From the NCBI GenBank assembly GCA_034620365.1, contig JAQGEQ010000137.1, forward strand, positions 62,001 to 126,000: a stretch of DNA of 64,000 nucleotides. Direction: 5' to 3'. Numbering within the stretch: position 1 is the stretch's first letter; every line of letters starts with the position of its first letter. The notes beneath the pieces are model-generated. The model did not search any database, was not told where the DNA came from, and saw only the letters and a program-made list of their open reading frames with translations. This stretch comes from Pegea sp. RAD2-039 (Eukaryota > Chordata > Thaliacea > Salpida > Salpidae). Shown piece after piece: positions 11,532-24,247 of the stretch. Made by a program: the position numbers and the translations under genes.

Positions 11532-12424
11532 TTGGAAAGTTGCTTGAACCAATACTCCATCAATATATTTATTATTCAACGAGTATCTTCGGTCCTAGAC
11601 CTTGTCATTACTCTATCATCTGACTTTAAATGGCGCAATTATGTTTCTAAAATCTTTGAAAAATCAATCAATCTTGTCTACTTTATTATAAAGACCTTTA
11701 ATTCTAAGAACCCATGCTTTTTTATCAATCTTTTCAAATTGTACGTACGTCCAATTCTTGATGACAATGTCAGTGCATGGATGCCATATCAAGTTAGTGA
11801 TATCAAAAAAATCGAATCTGTTCAGGCCACATTTACAAGATTAGTATGCTGGAAACTTAATATTAAATATGATAATTATAAACATCGTCTCAGTTTCTTC
11901 AATTTAAATACTTTGGAAATTCGACGGATTAAATATGACTTAATTTTTATTTTTAAAATTATCCACAATTTAATTGACCTTCAGTTTGATGATTTCTTTT
12001 CTATTAGTCCTTCCCTCAAGTTATATCAGCTCAGACGACACACATTACATCTTAATAAGCCCATATCACCTGGTACATTAATCAGATTGAATTTTTTCTC
12101 ATACCGCACAATTAGTACATAGAACCAGCTGCCATCAGACATTGTCATGTCAGAATCACTCGCGTTATTCAAGCAGAAGTTGAACCATTATAATATTACA
12201 ACAATTGTCATTTCTAAACTGTGATTTTTTTTTCTCTTTTTTATATTATTAACATTCTATATAATTGTTCACTGTTATATGTTTTGAGGACTACTGAAAT
12301 GTCATTTGTTACATCTTTTACTTTCTACATTTTTGACTAAATAGATATTATTTGTGAGAATGTGTGTTAGCGAGAGGTGCTCTCTTCAGGCACCCTCCTT
12401 CGCATTTATTGAAATAAATAAATT
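11532..12424 (+). mobile_element. LINE 3' portion, copy B (best preserved)
   Basis: A 196-aa frame (11532-12122) equals the C-terminal end of a CR1/Jockey-type LINE ORF2. Diagnostic blocks are VLDLVITLSSDFKW, LYVRPILDDNVSAW (the RPILEYNSPVW block), KKIESVQATFTR and IKYDNYKHRLSFFNL. The frame is cut by TAG at 12120-12122 where family logic expects Trp (in W-NQLPSDIV). The same frame then runs on to TGA at about 12223. The 3' UTR ends in GAGAGGTGCTCTC hairpin and an AAATAAATAAAT tail. The copy is strongly 5'-truncated, so it cannot move itself. Confidence 0.9.
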
Positions 12425-14766
12425 TGCAAAGTGATGAAAAAACATAGAAGATGTATAAGAGCTGTTAAAACTTATTGTGGATGGGCAAGACTGTTATCTA
12501 ATCACTTATAGGAGGTAATATTTAGGATTCTTTTCCAATAATAGAAAAGGAAGAAGTGAAGATGAACAAATATAAAGTGGATCTTAGGAATAAGAACGTC
12601 ATAAAGACTAAATAAAGAAATTCTAAAATGTAACATGGCAACAAGGATTGTTTACGAGGCTAGAATGTAGATGATTAACGTGCTGAAGAGTTTATATTTC
12701 TCAGTTAAAAAGTGACTAGCTCTAGAAGAATGATAAAATAGAAGAAATGGGACCCTTGTATTTCTTCCTTTATATTGAAAGTAAATTTAAATGAGTACAA
12801 AGAACAGACTATAGCTTACAGTGTCGAATATATATAAAAGAAGCTGAATACTCACCTGTTGGTTGGTTAAACAAACACAAGTCTGTTGGTGATAACTTGA
12901 AAATCTGCTGGCTGATGTCAAACCCTCAGTACCATGTTCAGAAAAATGCGGAAAAGCTTCTTGGGGTTTGTATTCCAACAGAGTAAATCTGGATTTTTTA
13001 GCTTAAGAAGTAAGCAGAGGTATAGGAGATACAGATTCGTATAAAGCAAAGAAAGATAATACTGCAGAAGTGGCTAGTTGAATGAAGGTCTGCTAATCAA
13101 CAGTGAGATGCAAATTTAATAAAAAATTAGAATAGAGAACGAGAAAACTAAACGAAAAAAATTGTTTGAAAGTTAATAACAAAATCTTTATGAGCTGGGC
13201 TACATTGTAGGACATTTTGAGATTTCTAACTGGCATAATCTTGATGTTATTACTTTTAGTTACTTTTCTAATTTGATAGCATCTCTAAATTACCTTGTTA
13301 CATTCAAATTAAAAATGATAAAAGTTTGAGACAAGTTGTTTTAAACTTGGTAACCTTGATTGGAAATCCTTCTTGTTCTAACAGAAATAAACCATAAAAA
13401 GACTTTATTTTCTTGGTTTACTAACATTAATAAAGTATTAATTATTGTTCGGGGTCAACAAGTTGTTGTCAGCAAGCCTTACCACCATGTAGCTTAACAT
13501 GTATTGAAGGTGATTTCTAGAAAAAGACTCGAAATTGACTCAACAAATGTTTTTAGTTCTAACGTGGAATAGACTGAAGCTGCTAAAGTATCATCAACAA
13601 ATTTGAATTTTAAGGTCAATGGTTAAATATGTTTAAAATCATTTATTTGAATTTTTTAACATCTCGTAGTAAAGATCTATAGTTTTTAGTAATTGTCAAC
13701 TTCATAAGAACTTTAATCTTTAAACACTCTTGCTGAACCTTACGTCGAAACAGTTTAACAAATATCTAGTTAGCTATCTTTTTGGCTTACAAAAATTATT
13801 AGCAAATAATTGTAAAAATATTACGACAGATAAACCTTGCACTTTAAGCTCGCAAGACTTCAAGAGATGTGCTACTATCTACTCTGATATCGAAAATGAT
13901 ACTTTTCAGTTTAGCTATTTTATTAAAGAAATTGTTTTAGATTGAAATAAAATTTAGTAACCCCATAAAATTTTATTAAAATTTTTAACTATAATAAATG
14001 ATGATATAAAGTTTGATAATGAAAATTACTATTTTATTAAATTTGTAAGTTTAAAACTCACCTGATTTCAATGTAATCAACTATTTCTGGTATAACTATC
14101 TTATTATATGTAAATAGCTAAAAATAATACTTTTATTTTATTTGTAGAAATTCTTAAAAACAAATTTCTTCAAAGTTTTTATTGTAATTTTCATACCAAT
14201 AGCTTTTGACTTTTTTTTAATTTGGCCATTTTTGATGATTTATCAAAAATATTTCAGGAACAAAACAGATGACTCAGCAGTTTACTTTTTTATTTTCAAA
14301 CCCGCTCAAGTTAAATATTAATTAACTTCCTAACTCGAAATTTTGTATAAAATATATAATTTTACTTGTATAAAATAATAGTTAGCTTTTTAATTGTTTG
14401 TTTTTACTATTTTTTAAGTTTAATAGTTATAATGTAGATTCATAATAAAAAAATGTAGTTTGTTTTTTAATTTGGTTAATTTTTAGAATAATTAATAAAA
14501 ATTATTTTCATTTCTTTTTAAATATATATTATATTTTGTAGATTTAAGTTATCAATTCCTAAATTAAAAATTGAATAATTAAAATATTAAGAAATTATAC
14601 TTTAAATTTTGTTTTTGTTTACTGCAATAACTTTTTTTATAAAATAAATGAAAATAATAAAATTAAATTTAATTAGAAGTATTGTTATTTTTATAAAAAC
14701 TAAAAACTATTTTATCTTTATTAATTTTTTTATATTTTTAGTAAACTGTAAGTAGACAACTTCACA
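12425..14766. other. Intergenic, no confident gene
   Basis: About 2.3 kb. Stretches at 12430-13160 are less AT-rich than usual intergenic DNA here and might be the remains of an unrecognised mobile element. A 71-codon frame at 13730-13945 has no motif and no splice context. From about 13950 the sequence is plain AT-rich flank of the anamorsin gene. Confidence 0.5.
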
Positions 14767-17014
14767 ATGACTTCATTTATTGAAGAAGGTCAAAAAGTTT
14801 TAGTTATTTGGGGTGAACAACTTGGTGAGAGTCATGTAAAAAGTTCTTTAGAGGCAATCTCTAATAAAGTGAGTGACAAAGGAACAGTTCAAGTTGAGAA
14901 TATTCAAAGATTAAATTTAGGTAAGTTCAACTTAAACAACAATATGAGATGTTTCTAGCTTATTATGAATAATATTATTTGTGATATATGAGTTTTCACA
15001 CCTGACTGTAAGTTTCTACTTGAAGCCTAAGTGGACGCATACAACAAGGGAAAGCCCATAAAACCCGGGTACAAGGGCCTTGTGAGTCTGGTTAGTTGCA
15101 ACACTTCTAGGAGACGCAAAACTCTGAATTTAAAACTGGAGTTGGAGCCTCGTAGGCAGTTTGTCTTTGTACCCAGAGTCTTTCTGGCAGCTCCTGCGAC
15201 GCCAGCTGGGTGCATCTGCATCAGTTCTTCTGTTCCAACGCCGGAAGCAAACGCTGAAAAGTGAAATCCTGCTGCATTAGCAACAACTAGATCTCCATAA
15301 TTTCTGTCCTGGCTTACAGAATGGCCATTTTGGCCGAAGTAGGACAACAACTTTTTATTATGGTTGCTGTGACAACAAGATAGACTGGTGTGTTATTGTA
15401 GTTTATAGACTGTTCCATGTCACTGTCCCATGTCACTGTCCCATGTCACTGTCCGTGTCACTGTCCCATGTCACTATCCCAGGTCACTGTCCCATGCCAC
15501 TGTCCCACGTCAGTGTCCTATGTCACTATCCCAGGTCACTGTCCTATGTCACTGTCCTAGGTCACTGTCCATGTCACTGGGCAGGTCACTGTCCCAGGTC
15601 ACTGTCTCATGCCACTGGGCTATGTCACTTTCCCATGTCACTGTCCCATGTCATTGTCCTGTCCGGTAGCAATGGATGCAGAAGACGATCCTATGTGTCT
15701 TCATGATGTAGAGATGATGCTAGCTTATCTATTTATCTACTTGATAATTTTTATATTTTCAGCTAATCATAAAAATGAGTCTTTTGATGTGGCTTTGTGT
15801 GGAGTGTTTTCTTCCAAAGATATTTATACTTTGGATCATTTCTCGGCTTTAGCTAAACTATTGAAATCAAATGGACTGATTGTAGTTTACGGAACAAATA
15901 AAGGTTTTGATGTTTAACTACTTTGGTTTTGATGTTACTCATAAAATAGTGTCTATATAAACATCTGATTGTTACAAAATAATATTTTGAAATATATGTA
16001 GGTTTTTCATATACTAAAGAGACAGTGGAGTCAACTCTTAAGCTATCAGGTTTTATTCGTACTTCAGATGTAAGTTATCAAGTTTTATTCAGTTGAAATA
16101 CTTCTAACCTATTACCCAATAACTTTATCATTTTCTCTAAAATCTTTTAAGGTTTTATTTTAGCAAATAATTTCTCTAAATTGTGAGAACTCCTGGTGTA
16201 GATGCAAATAGAAGTTTGCTAAATTATTTATTTTTAAATTTTATGGTTTATCTGATACCTCTAACTACCAATTAGACTATTTTCATGATTAGAAAATTCT
16301 CATAATCTTTTCAAACCAGTTTATTTATTAATTTCTTTCAGTGTACAAGCAAAGATTTGATTTCAGGAGTAACTTATGAAAATGAGGACTTTTTTATTAT
16401 CAAAGCAAACAAACCAACGTTTGAAGTTGGGTCATCAGTCAAACTGTCGTTTGCTCTCAAGAAAAAACGCTCTTCAAATGATGTGGCAGAAAAAGAAAAC
16501 GCCAAAAAAATTTGGAGCCTTTCTGTACAAGATATTAATGATGATGACTTAGTCAGTTAAACTCATTTTAATTAAATCTTCTATTTTTAAGTCTTATTTC
16601 AGGAACTTATTGATGAAGATGACTTATTAGCTGAAGAAGATCTTAAAAAGCCATCTGCTGATAGTTTAAAAGCTCCTTGTGGAAGTGGAGGTCCTAAACC
16701 AAAGAAAGCCTGCAAGAACTGGTATATCTGACGCTTATGAGATTATAATTTCTATTTTTGAGTCTGTTTTTAGCACTTGTGGACTGGCAGAAGAACTATC
16801 TAATGGAGTGAAGCAGTTGAAGACGAAATCAGTAAACTCTGCTTGCGGAAGTGTAAGATTAACTTCATTTACTTTCAATCTACTTCTAATTTGTTTACAG
16901 TGTTACCTTGGAGATGCTTTTCGCTGTGCTAGTTGCCCTTATTTGGGAATGCCTGCTTTCAAACCTGGCGAAAAAGTTCAACTTTCGGACAATATGTTCA
17001 AAGAGAATTTCTGA
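14767..17014 (+). CDS. CIAPIN1: Anamorsin, cytosolic Fe-S cluster assembly factor
   Basis: Seven exons: 14767-14920, 15763-15903, 16002-16069, 16342-16551, 16603-16721, 16774-16852, 16901-17014; 294 aa, phases consistent. The first ~170 residues are the degenerate methyltransferase-like fold of anamorsin. An acidic linker ([21 protein letters not shown]) follows. The C-terminal CIAPIN1 domain has both cluster motifs: C-x10-C-x2-C-x-C (ending ACKNCTC) and C-x2-C-x7-C-x2-C ([15 protein letters not shown]), followed by [13 protein letters not shown]. With NDOR1 it passes electrons into cytosolic iron-sulphur cluster assembly. Exon 4 uses donor GTCAGT at 16552. Intron 1 (842 nt) is much longer than the others because it carries a SINE fragment and a minisatellite. 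Poly(A) signal AATAAA at 17128. Confidence 0.95.
15026..15345 (+). mobile_element. SINE fragment, same family as the copy at 28 kb
   Basis: Lies in intron 1 of anamorsin. It matches the reverse complement of 27975-28180 in two blocks: 15030-15085 (GTGGACRCAT, CCATAAAAACCCGGGTA, AGGGCCTTGTGAGTCTG) and about 15187-15215 (TGGCAGCTCCTGYGACG). It lacks the tRNA-like head seen in the other copy, so it is 5'-truncated. Its GC content is well above the surrounding intron. Confidence 0.7.
15415..15663 (+). repeat. 13-bp minisatellite, about 19 units
   Basis: Tandem array of the unit CATGTCACTGTCC with units drifting by one or two bases (CAGGTCACTGTCC, TATGTCACTATCC, CATGCCACTGGGC) and two 12-bp units. 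It lies directly behind the SINE fragment in intron 1 of anamorsin. Because 13 is not a multiple of three, every frame stays open and gives a fake repeat protein; it is not coding. Confidence 0.95.
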
Positions 17015-19684
17015 TTTCTGAAAATATTTGTAAATTTTTGTTGTGGATTTCCTTAAATGTAATTCTGGTGTAATATTTGCGTGGAAGCGATTTGCATAAA
17101 ACTTTCCAGTTTAAGTGTTAAAACCGAAATAAACTAAAATTTAATTTCTTTTTTAATGAGTTTTTTAAGAAGAACTTCGTAAAAGTTGTTGTAAGTTTGA
17201 TAATTAACTTGTAAAGTTTTTATTTGCTCTAAAACCTTATTTACAACTGACTACAATGTAGTCTTGCTACTTTGTTTAATGCAGATGAAACTGAAGTTTT
17301 GAGATAATTCTTTTGTAATCTTAAAACTTTTAGAAATATGAGTTCAAAGTTTTTATTACTCTAAAAATAAATCTGTAGTAGGATTTTTTCACTAAAATTC
17401 GCTTTAATTTATGAAGACAGCAACTTGATTTTGTTGATTGATTCAAATATAAAAAGTATTTTTTAATCAAATAAAAGGTTTTTGATAAAGTTGAGTAAAT
17501 TAAAATCAATGTTGTCTACATAACAAATAAAATTAAGTTTGGAGGTAGTAGCTTAATATTTAAAAGTAATCGATTAAACTAAAATGATTTATGGACCAAG
17601 CAAGCCACTTTAATCGCAATAGATTGGTCCCCAGGTCTATCTGGACGAGAGTTTGTTGGGGCATTTATCTTAAAAGTCTTTATAACAGGAGTTCTCAAAC
17701 TTCTGAAACTCTAGATTTTGAGCAGACTTGTTACAATAGAAAGTCATAACAACCCAGCAACCATATATGATAGATTTGAAGTTTGTTCTTATTACTGATA
17801 ATTGGAATATAGTTGGGTTCGATTTTCATCAAACTTGTTGCACAAACTGCTTCAGACGCTTGTCACTTAATCGGATGTGATTTTAATTTTGATCATTTTA
17901 TACAAAGGAGACTCACACTTGTAGGTCGAACTAAATACACAAATTTGTTTTTTGAGTATTTGCTGTCAGATTGGAATATTTTTACTTTAGAGTTCTACTA
18001 AAAATATATATTTTCTTCTTGTTTAAATTGAAAATCAGTAATTTGCATATCTAGTAATTTAATCTGCTTCTTATTTGTTTATTTATTGGGCTGCTTCACA
18101 TCTACATCAGAAGAATATTTTACTGCTTACGTAAATCTGTCAAATTATTATAGTTCTTTCCACATTACTAATTTAGTCTGTCGTTGTTCAATCAATCGTT
18201 GCAGACTTTTGTTATTATTCGCCTTTTACAATTGAATAAAGCTCTCCTAAAGAGTTATTCTTTTACAAGAAGCACAGCAGCAGAGATGAAACCTCATCGT
18301 TTGATGCATAGGATGTTTTAGAGTGTTGGTGAAAGCGGTCTAGAAGTGCAAACGCCGATTAGATATGAACCAAGTAATATGCCGATTAGATTTGTACTAA
18401 TGCATGGTTTGAACGACGTTTCTTTAAATGTTGATTGGGTCACTGAGAGTTTAACTTCATTCGTAATCCGCATTTAATAAACCCTGCTTTATTCACTATA
18501 ATATTTAAGTAGTAGAATATTTAAAAAGATGAATTCACAAAATTGTTCTAATGAATGAGATGGTTAAAATCACTATAAAAGTATAATAAAAATGTCGGTA
18601 AGAACGTAATTTGTAAAATTTTAAGCTCACCTTTGCTGAACAAGCTTGTTTTTGTAAAATATTTTAGTAATTTGTTTAAATACTAATTAGAAATGTTTCT
18701 GTTATAACTGTTGTACTTTCCATGTAAATATAAAATCTATGAAAATATAGAAAAGCGTTTCAACTTAGGGACTTCCCTTCAAATATTTGTGATTTAATCA
18801 GTTTTTCGTAGCATATCATGTTTTAATGTAAGTTATAAAATATTCGTAAATACTTATGTTCTAAATAAAGTGAAAAATATTTAAAGATTTATTTATTCAT
18901 ATTACGTATTACACTTTACTTAAGTTTTGGTTCATAAACTCTATTTATATCAAATTGTCTTCAATCTGTATAAAAATTAATTCTAAATTAAAATAAATCT
19001 AGAATATTGAGTGAAAATATTTGTAAATTCAAAATAACTGTTTTATGATCTAAATACAAATAAGCTTTACGAATAACATTTTTTTAAATGCTGGTATCTT
19101 TAACTTAATAATTTGTACTTTTTTAGTTATAAAAAATTCTTTTAAATATAAGTTAACAACAAGATCACCTAAAATACTATTATTTGAAAAACTTAATTTT
19201 TACTACAAGCTAACAATCTTTGTAGTTTTTTAAGTTCCTTAATAACTTATTTTCAATCATTTAATTCTTCCATATTGTTGAAAGAATTTTATTTAATAAT
19301 TAATAGATTATAATTGGGTTTTTACTTAGCTTTTATATATTAATATATTATAATTTAAAATTGTGTTAATACTTAACTTTAATGTATTAATTTTTCAATG
19401 AATGTGATTATAATGATTGTTGCTGGTTAAAAGTGATTTCTTCAACTAATTTAAAGTAAAATAAAGATAAAGTGCATTTATCTTGTAGCTTTTTGCGTTT
19501 TGAAGTTTAAAAATTGGATTCTGATATATATACAGACACAAAAGATACAGTTATAAAGTCTTCAAGTTTATTGTAAAAGAAAGAGATGTATTCTCTTTGA
19601 AATTATGTTGATGTTTAACTATAAAATTGAAGATTATTTTTATCACAATTCTTTAGGAGCTTGTAAATTGTTTAGTTCAATACT
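17015..19684. other. Intergenic, no gene seen
   Basis: About 2.7 kb with the anamorsin 3' UTR at the left. Mid-part 17580-18480 is a little less AT-rich and has short frames without motifs; it may be old transposon debris. No splice-consistent exon found. Confidence 0.5.
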
Positions 19685-21006
19685 ATGTGTGATTATAAAG
19701 AAGAACAATCTTTAGAATTAGAAGCATTAGAATCAATTTATCCTGAAAGTTTTGAAGGTCAGTTAAGTTATTAATTTCCCATCTCTTTAATTAAACTTTA
19801 GTATCTTTTATTTTTGTAATAATTTATATAAAATAACCTTTGAAAAACATTGATATATAAATATTTTTTAAATCAAACATATATAGAGTATTATTTAAGT
19901 TATATGATAAAACATGTTGTTTAATCGAATATTTTTATAATTTTAGTGGTAGAAGAAAACCCCAAAATATTTGAATTAAAAGTATTTTCTGAAGAAGATG
20001 AGGAAGTAACTGAATTTGGTGTCTTGCTTCGTTTTACATATACAAAAAAATACCCCGAAGAATCTCCTTTGTATGAGATTAAAAAATTGGATGACGAAAG
20101 TATAGAAGATGAATTTTTAAATGAACTTTCAAATCTTGTTACAGAACAGGTCATTAATATTTCAATAAAAGATTTGATTATTTTATATTTCAATAATTTT
20201 GTAGATTGATGAGAGTTTGGGTGAAGTGATGATTTTTAACATTATTTCTGCCGTTCAAGAACATATAAATGAAAAAAAAGATGAAATTAAACGTAAGGCT
20301 GAAGAAGAAAAAGCAAGAAAAGAAAAAGAGGAAAAAGAAGCAGAACAGGTCTCTAACTTTAACAAATCTACAACTGTTTTTTATTCTATTTTTTGAGGTT
20401 ATAAGTTTCTTATTGTTTGTTTAAGAGTTTGTTTGATTAGCAGCGTTTTCTGACCACTAATATGACTATCTAAGTTAAAATAGAAGAAATTATAAACAAA
20501 ATATTTGAATACTTATAAACTACTGATAAATATTTCATTAAACTTCATTAAAAGTACAGATTTGAAAATTATTTTTGTCAGATTATTTGCTAAAATAACT
20601 TCATTTTAAACTAAACAAAATGAGTTAACAAATAAAATATTAATTGATAAAAAGTACTTCGATATATTTATTATTTTTAGTAAGAATATTTTTTCTTGTT
20701 TCACAGAAAAAGTGCCATGGTACACCTGTAACTATACCTACTTTTATGGCATGGAAAGAAAAATTTTTAAAAGAAATGGAACAAAATGAAAACCAGAAAA
20801 AAGTCGTTGAAAAAAAGAACAAAAAATTGACTGGTGAGCAAATAGCTGATCTTTCAACAGCGCCGTGACTCATTTGTGTCTTAGGTAAAGAGATCTTTAT
20901 TAAAAAGTGGCAATCAGGAGATGAATTTGAAGATGAAGAAGTTGTTGAAGTTGATGAGTCGTTGTTTGAAGATTTAGATGAACTTGATCTTCTTGATGAA
21001 GATTAA
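19685..21006 (+). CDS. RWDD1: RWD-domain protein 1 (DFRP2 type)
   Basis: Five exons: 19685-19757, 19947-20149, 20205-20348, 20707-20833, 20885-21006; 222 aa. Residues 1-105 form an RWD domain with EEQSLELEALESIYPE and the KKYPEESPLYEI block (YPxxxPxxxx is the RWD signature). Residues about 118-145 are a charged coiled coil rich in E and K. Then comes the family-specific HGTPVTIPTFMAWKEKF motif, the LTG-KEIF block and a very acidic tail with VDESLFEDLDELDL. RWDD1/DFRP2 binds and stabilises the ribosome-associated GTPase DRG2. Exon 4 could read on into a short alternative end, but the splice 20834-20884 restores the conserved tail. Confidence 0.93.
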
Positions 21007-21940
21007 GAGTTTTAAACAAAATAGGATTTTTCAGTTTTAGCGTTAAAATATTAAAAATATTTTATTATTTGCCATCGACAAATGCTGAAGAGATTTTATT
21101 TTGAAATTGTTGAGATAATATTAGGAGGTTTTAAATATTTGATAATAAACAGAAAATTAAATTTAATAATTTAAAAATCATCCTTATCTTAAAAGTAATT
21201 AGATTAAGATACAATATTTAAATAGTAGAATTGAAAATAAGATTTTGAACTTTTTAGAGATATTTTGAAATGTTTTTTTAATAGGAACAGATTATTTCTT
21301 AATAACAGATTTAAAGAATTGAAGAAAAGGGATATTTTAATTAATTGCTGAGTAAAAATTTATTAAAAGCCATGTTTTCGTTTACTCTTTCATTTCTTTA
21401 ATCAATTGAAGTTCAATCATTTGAGGTCTTTTCTGGAATTTAAACTTACAATTTGAGAAAAAGTATTTTGTGAAATTCAATTTTAATTCGAATTAACAAA
21501 TTAATTTCTGTAGAAATCTGTTTTTATCAATCTAATAAAAAACAATTGAAGATTTGAAATGAGTAACTTTAGAAAGTACTTGTTGGATTTAATTCTATTT
21601 ACTAAATATGTATTTGTTGAAGAGATCATACTTTTAATGAGAAAAACCCAAAGCTTTTTTAGATTTCAAATGAACAGAAAAACTTCTTGAAAGTTATTTT
21701 AGTTGATTCAATGTTTTGAAACTTTTTTGGATTACAAAATCGAGCCACAAGACAGACAAACCTGGCGCTTCGTGTTTTAATATGCTGCAGAGTTATGTAA
21801 CCTTTTGCGTTAATGACGATTTAATATTCAGTTTGCACAAAATTTGCATTCATTCAAAAATTAGAAAATTAATTCTGTCGACTTTACGCAAGCTGCTTAT
21901 TTACTTGTACCTCACAGTTTCCTGTATTTTACAAATAAAA
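21007..21940. other. AT-rich intergenic, no gene seen
   Basis: 3' flank of RWDD1. No exon or RNA gene recognised. Confidence 0.6.
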
Positions 21941-22215
21941 AAATGTATTTATTGCAATAAATGCGAAGGAGGGTACCTGAAGAGAGCACCTCTCGTTAAC
22001 ACATATTCTCACAAATAATGACTAACACATGACATTCAGTAGTCCTCAAAGCATATAACAGTGAACAATTACATAGAATGTTAATAATATAGAAAAGTGA
22101 AAAAATCACAGTTTAGAAATGACAATGTTGGTAATATTATAACGCTTCAACTTCTGCTTGAACAACGCTAGCGACTTCGACATGACAATGTCTGATGGCA
22201 GCTGATTCCATGTAC
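21941..22215 (-). mobile_element. LINE 3' end, copy C (reverse strand)
   Basis: Reverse complement of the same 3' end found at 2.6 and 12.4 kb, including the terminal hairpin (one stem base altered in the family motif) and the CCTCCTTCGCATTTATTG tail block. The last codons of the LINE ORF (QLPSDIVMSKSLALFKQKL-like) are visible. Similarity stops near 22215, either by 5' truncation or by joining to another element. Confidence 0.85.
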
Positions 22216-23215
22216 TACTTGAGCAAAATAATCTGTCTGCTTCATCTGCTGCTATTGTGGTCGATAACAAAACTGATGCAGTATTGCAGCAACTTATTCA
22301 TACCTCTAAACTAATATTTTTACATTTTAAGCAGCCAACTTATTAAAGAAATAAAAGAGTAAAGAAAAAAGCTTGCGTTTTATAGCTTGACATTATTAAG
22401 AAAACCTGGCCACGTTTGTTTCAGATAATGACATAGCAAAAATAATCTATTACTTGATATTAATAATAAAGTAAACGACTTAAAGTAAAGTAAACATTTA
22501 AACGATCCTCATCAACTAATTACAAAATCATTTATAGAGTTATAAACAAGAACTTGAGCCACAAATATCAAAAGTATGGTTTTGATACATAATATTACTC
22601 TATCTAAATAAGTGGTACGATTTTATTTGTTTTTAAATTTGCAAATTGCTACATGATGAAATTATGTTTAGGCGGTTTTATGAGCAGATTTTAATTACTG
22701 ATTTCATTCATTTGCATGAAGCTTGATTTTTTATTATAGATACAATTAGTCGTTTATCTTGATTCTTAAAACTAGCTTTGATTGTATTTCAATTGATAAA
22801 AATGATTTTGTGCTGATATGAAAATCGATTGATATTTCACAATATTTTATAAATATTTTTTGAGGCATCTCAGTAATTCATGAAATATTAACGAAGAATT
22901 AGAAATGTTTCTTTCATCACCTTCTATCTATAGTTTTGTGAAATTTATACAAGGTCTTTTTCAAGTGAAAAAATAAGTTTCTAATTTGAAAATGGTTTCT
23001 ATCTTTTGTCTCCAGTTCTTTAATACTAATAGATAAAACTGATTTAGAAGTTTATTGGAAAATAGAATAAGAATCAAAAGTTTATTAGATGTAAACAATT
23101 TATCTGAAAATATATAAGATGAGAATGAATAATTAAATTTTGCTTTTTAAATTAAACATTTTATTTATTTACTGAATTTATATCTTCCTGTGGTTATATA
23201 CTTTAATGTCCCACG
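22216..23215. other. Intergenic, no gene seen
   Basis: The first 120 bases after the LINE have a short open frame (AAIVVDNKTDAVLQQ) that could be leftover coding debris. The remainder is AT-rich with no recognisable feature. Confidence 0.45.
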
Positions 23216-23231
23216 TTTACAATTTCCTTTT

Positions 23232-23490
23232 TTACAAGAAGCTGCTAGAAACGTTTATAAAAGCCGCCAATAAACCGTAAAGTATAAAAAAGGTGGTTAG
23301 CAAGAAATGTAAATCAATTAATCGTTGATTGATTGCGTTTGAAACATTTTTGTTTTCGAGATTAACATCTGAGTTAGAAATCTTCTTCTCCAAACTTTTT
23401 GAACTTTTCTTCCACCTCTCATACATCTCATAAACTTCAGCAGCATCCAAAAACCCCCAAAAATATTTTGTTTCTCAGTGAAGAGCTTCA
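23232..23490 (-). CDS. Possible last exon of an unidentified tail-anchored protein
   Basis: A minus-strand frame reads KYFWGFLDAAEVYEMYERW, a lysine/serine-rich stretch, and a final hydrophobic segment (LHFLLTTFFILYGLLAAF) followed by a stop. Composition and the C-terminal TM segment look protein-like and GC is higher than in flanking DNA, but the upstream frame is closed by a stop at the level of about 23493. If real it needs a 5' exon joined through an acceptor near 23490. A further frame at 23600-23790 could be that exon. I do not recognise the family. Confidence 0.25.
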
Positions 23491-24000
23491 GAAGTAAATC
23501 CAAGAGAGCAATCTTCATCAAATCCAAGATGTTTACTTCACCTGTTACATCTCACTGATACTTTTACAGAATCAAAATTTATCGTTTATTCATTCAACAA
23601 CTTCAACCAAAAAATCAGTTTAATTTTATGTTGTAAATCATCCGTTTTTGTGGCCAACAAACTTAAAAAACTCAAATTATTTACAGAAGTTTTCACAATT
23701 CTGAAATATCTGCTTTCAAAAAATCCACAAAAGTTTTTCAGCAAAAATTTATTTTTAAGTTTTTTTCGCTTCATCAACAAAAGCGCAAAATAACAAAAAA
23801 AGATAAATAAGAGCAAATTAAGATGTAGAAACGCGATAGTAATCGCGCGCTATTTGTAAATTAGATTATTGTGATTGGAAAAGCAAAAGGGTTACATGAA
23901 GATAGCGAAAAAAACTTCGAAGGACTCGCTTACATCTATACTCGATTATTACGTCATCAGACGTCTACGTCATCATTCGATTTCGTCAGTGATTTGAAAA

Positions 24001-24143
24001 TGTCATTCTTGAAGAATATTTCAACTTTTTTTTTAGGAATATTTTTATTTTTTGTAATTGTGAGCCCTGTAACGTTTTGGTCACGTGACCTGGAAACCAA
24101 CAAATTCATATTTTTTGATGAAAATCGAAAAGCAACTATTTAA
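24001..24143 (+). CDS. Possible small single-TM protein
   Basis: A plus-strand frame starts at ATG 24001 with a hydrophobic segment (FFLGIFLFFVIVSPVTFW) and ends at 24143. A donor inside it (GTGACC at about 24085) could join to an exon at about 24204-24309 with frame IKTKKEEFEDINEK...NELFVTQ. That would give a protein with a short TM and a charged tail lying tail-to-tail with AP1G. No family recognised. It may be chance. Confidence 0.22.
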
Positions 24144-24247
24144 ATAAAGGGAAATATTTGAATATCTCTAAAAATATGTTTATTTCAATTAAATTTTTTA
24201 AGGAATTAAAACAAAAAAAGAAGAATTTGAAGATATAAACGAGAAGA

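Noticed and set aside
13730-13945. 71-codon frame near 13.8 kb
   Set aside because: No recognisable motif, no upstream or downstream exon, AT-rich composition.
15430-15917. Open frames coding a repetitive Ser/His/Val/Pro protein
   Set aside because: They are translations of the 13-bp minisatellite inside intron 1 of anamorsin; the similar peptide appears in several frames because 13 is not a multiple of three.
17813-18001. 62-codon frame at 17.8 kb
   Set aside because: Protein-like at first sight but without family resemblance, start context or exon partners.
21716-22018. 100-codon plus-strand frame
   Set aside because: Its second half is the antisense of the LINE 3' end (copy C).
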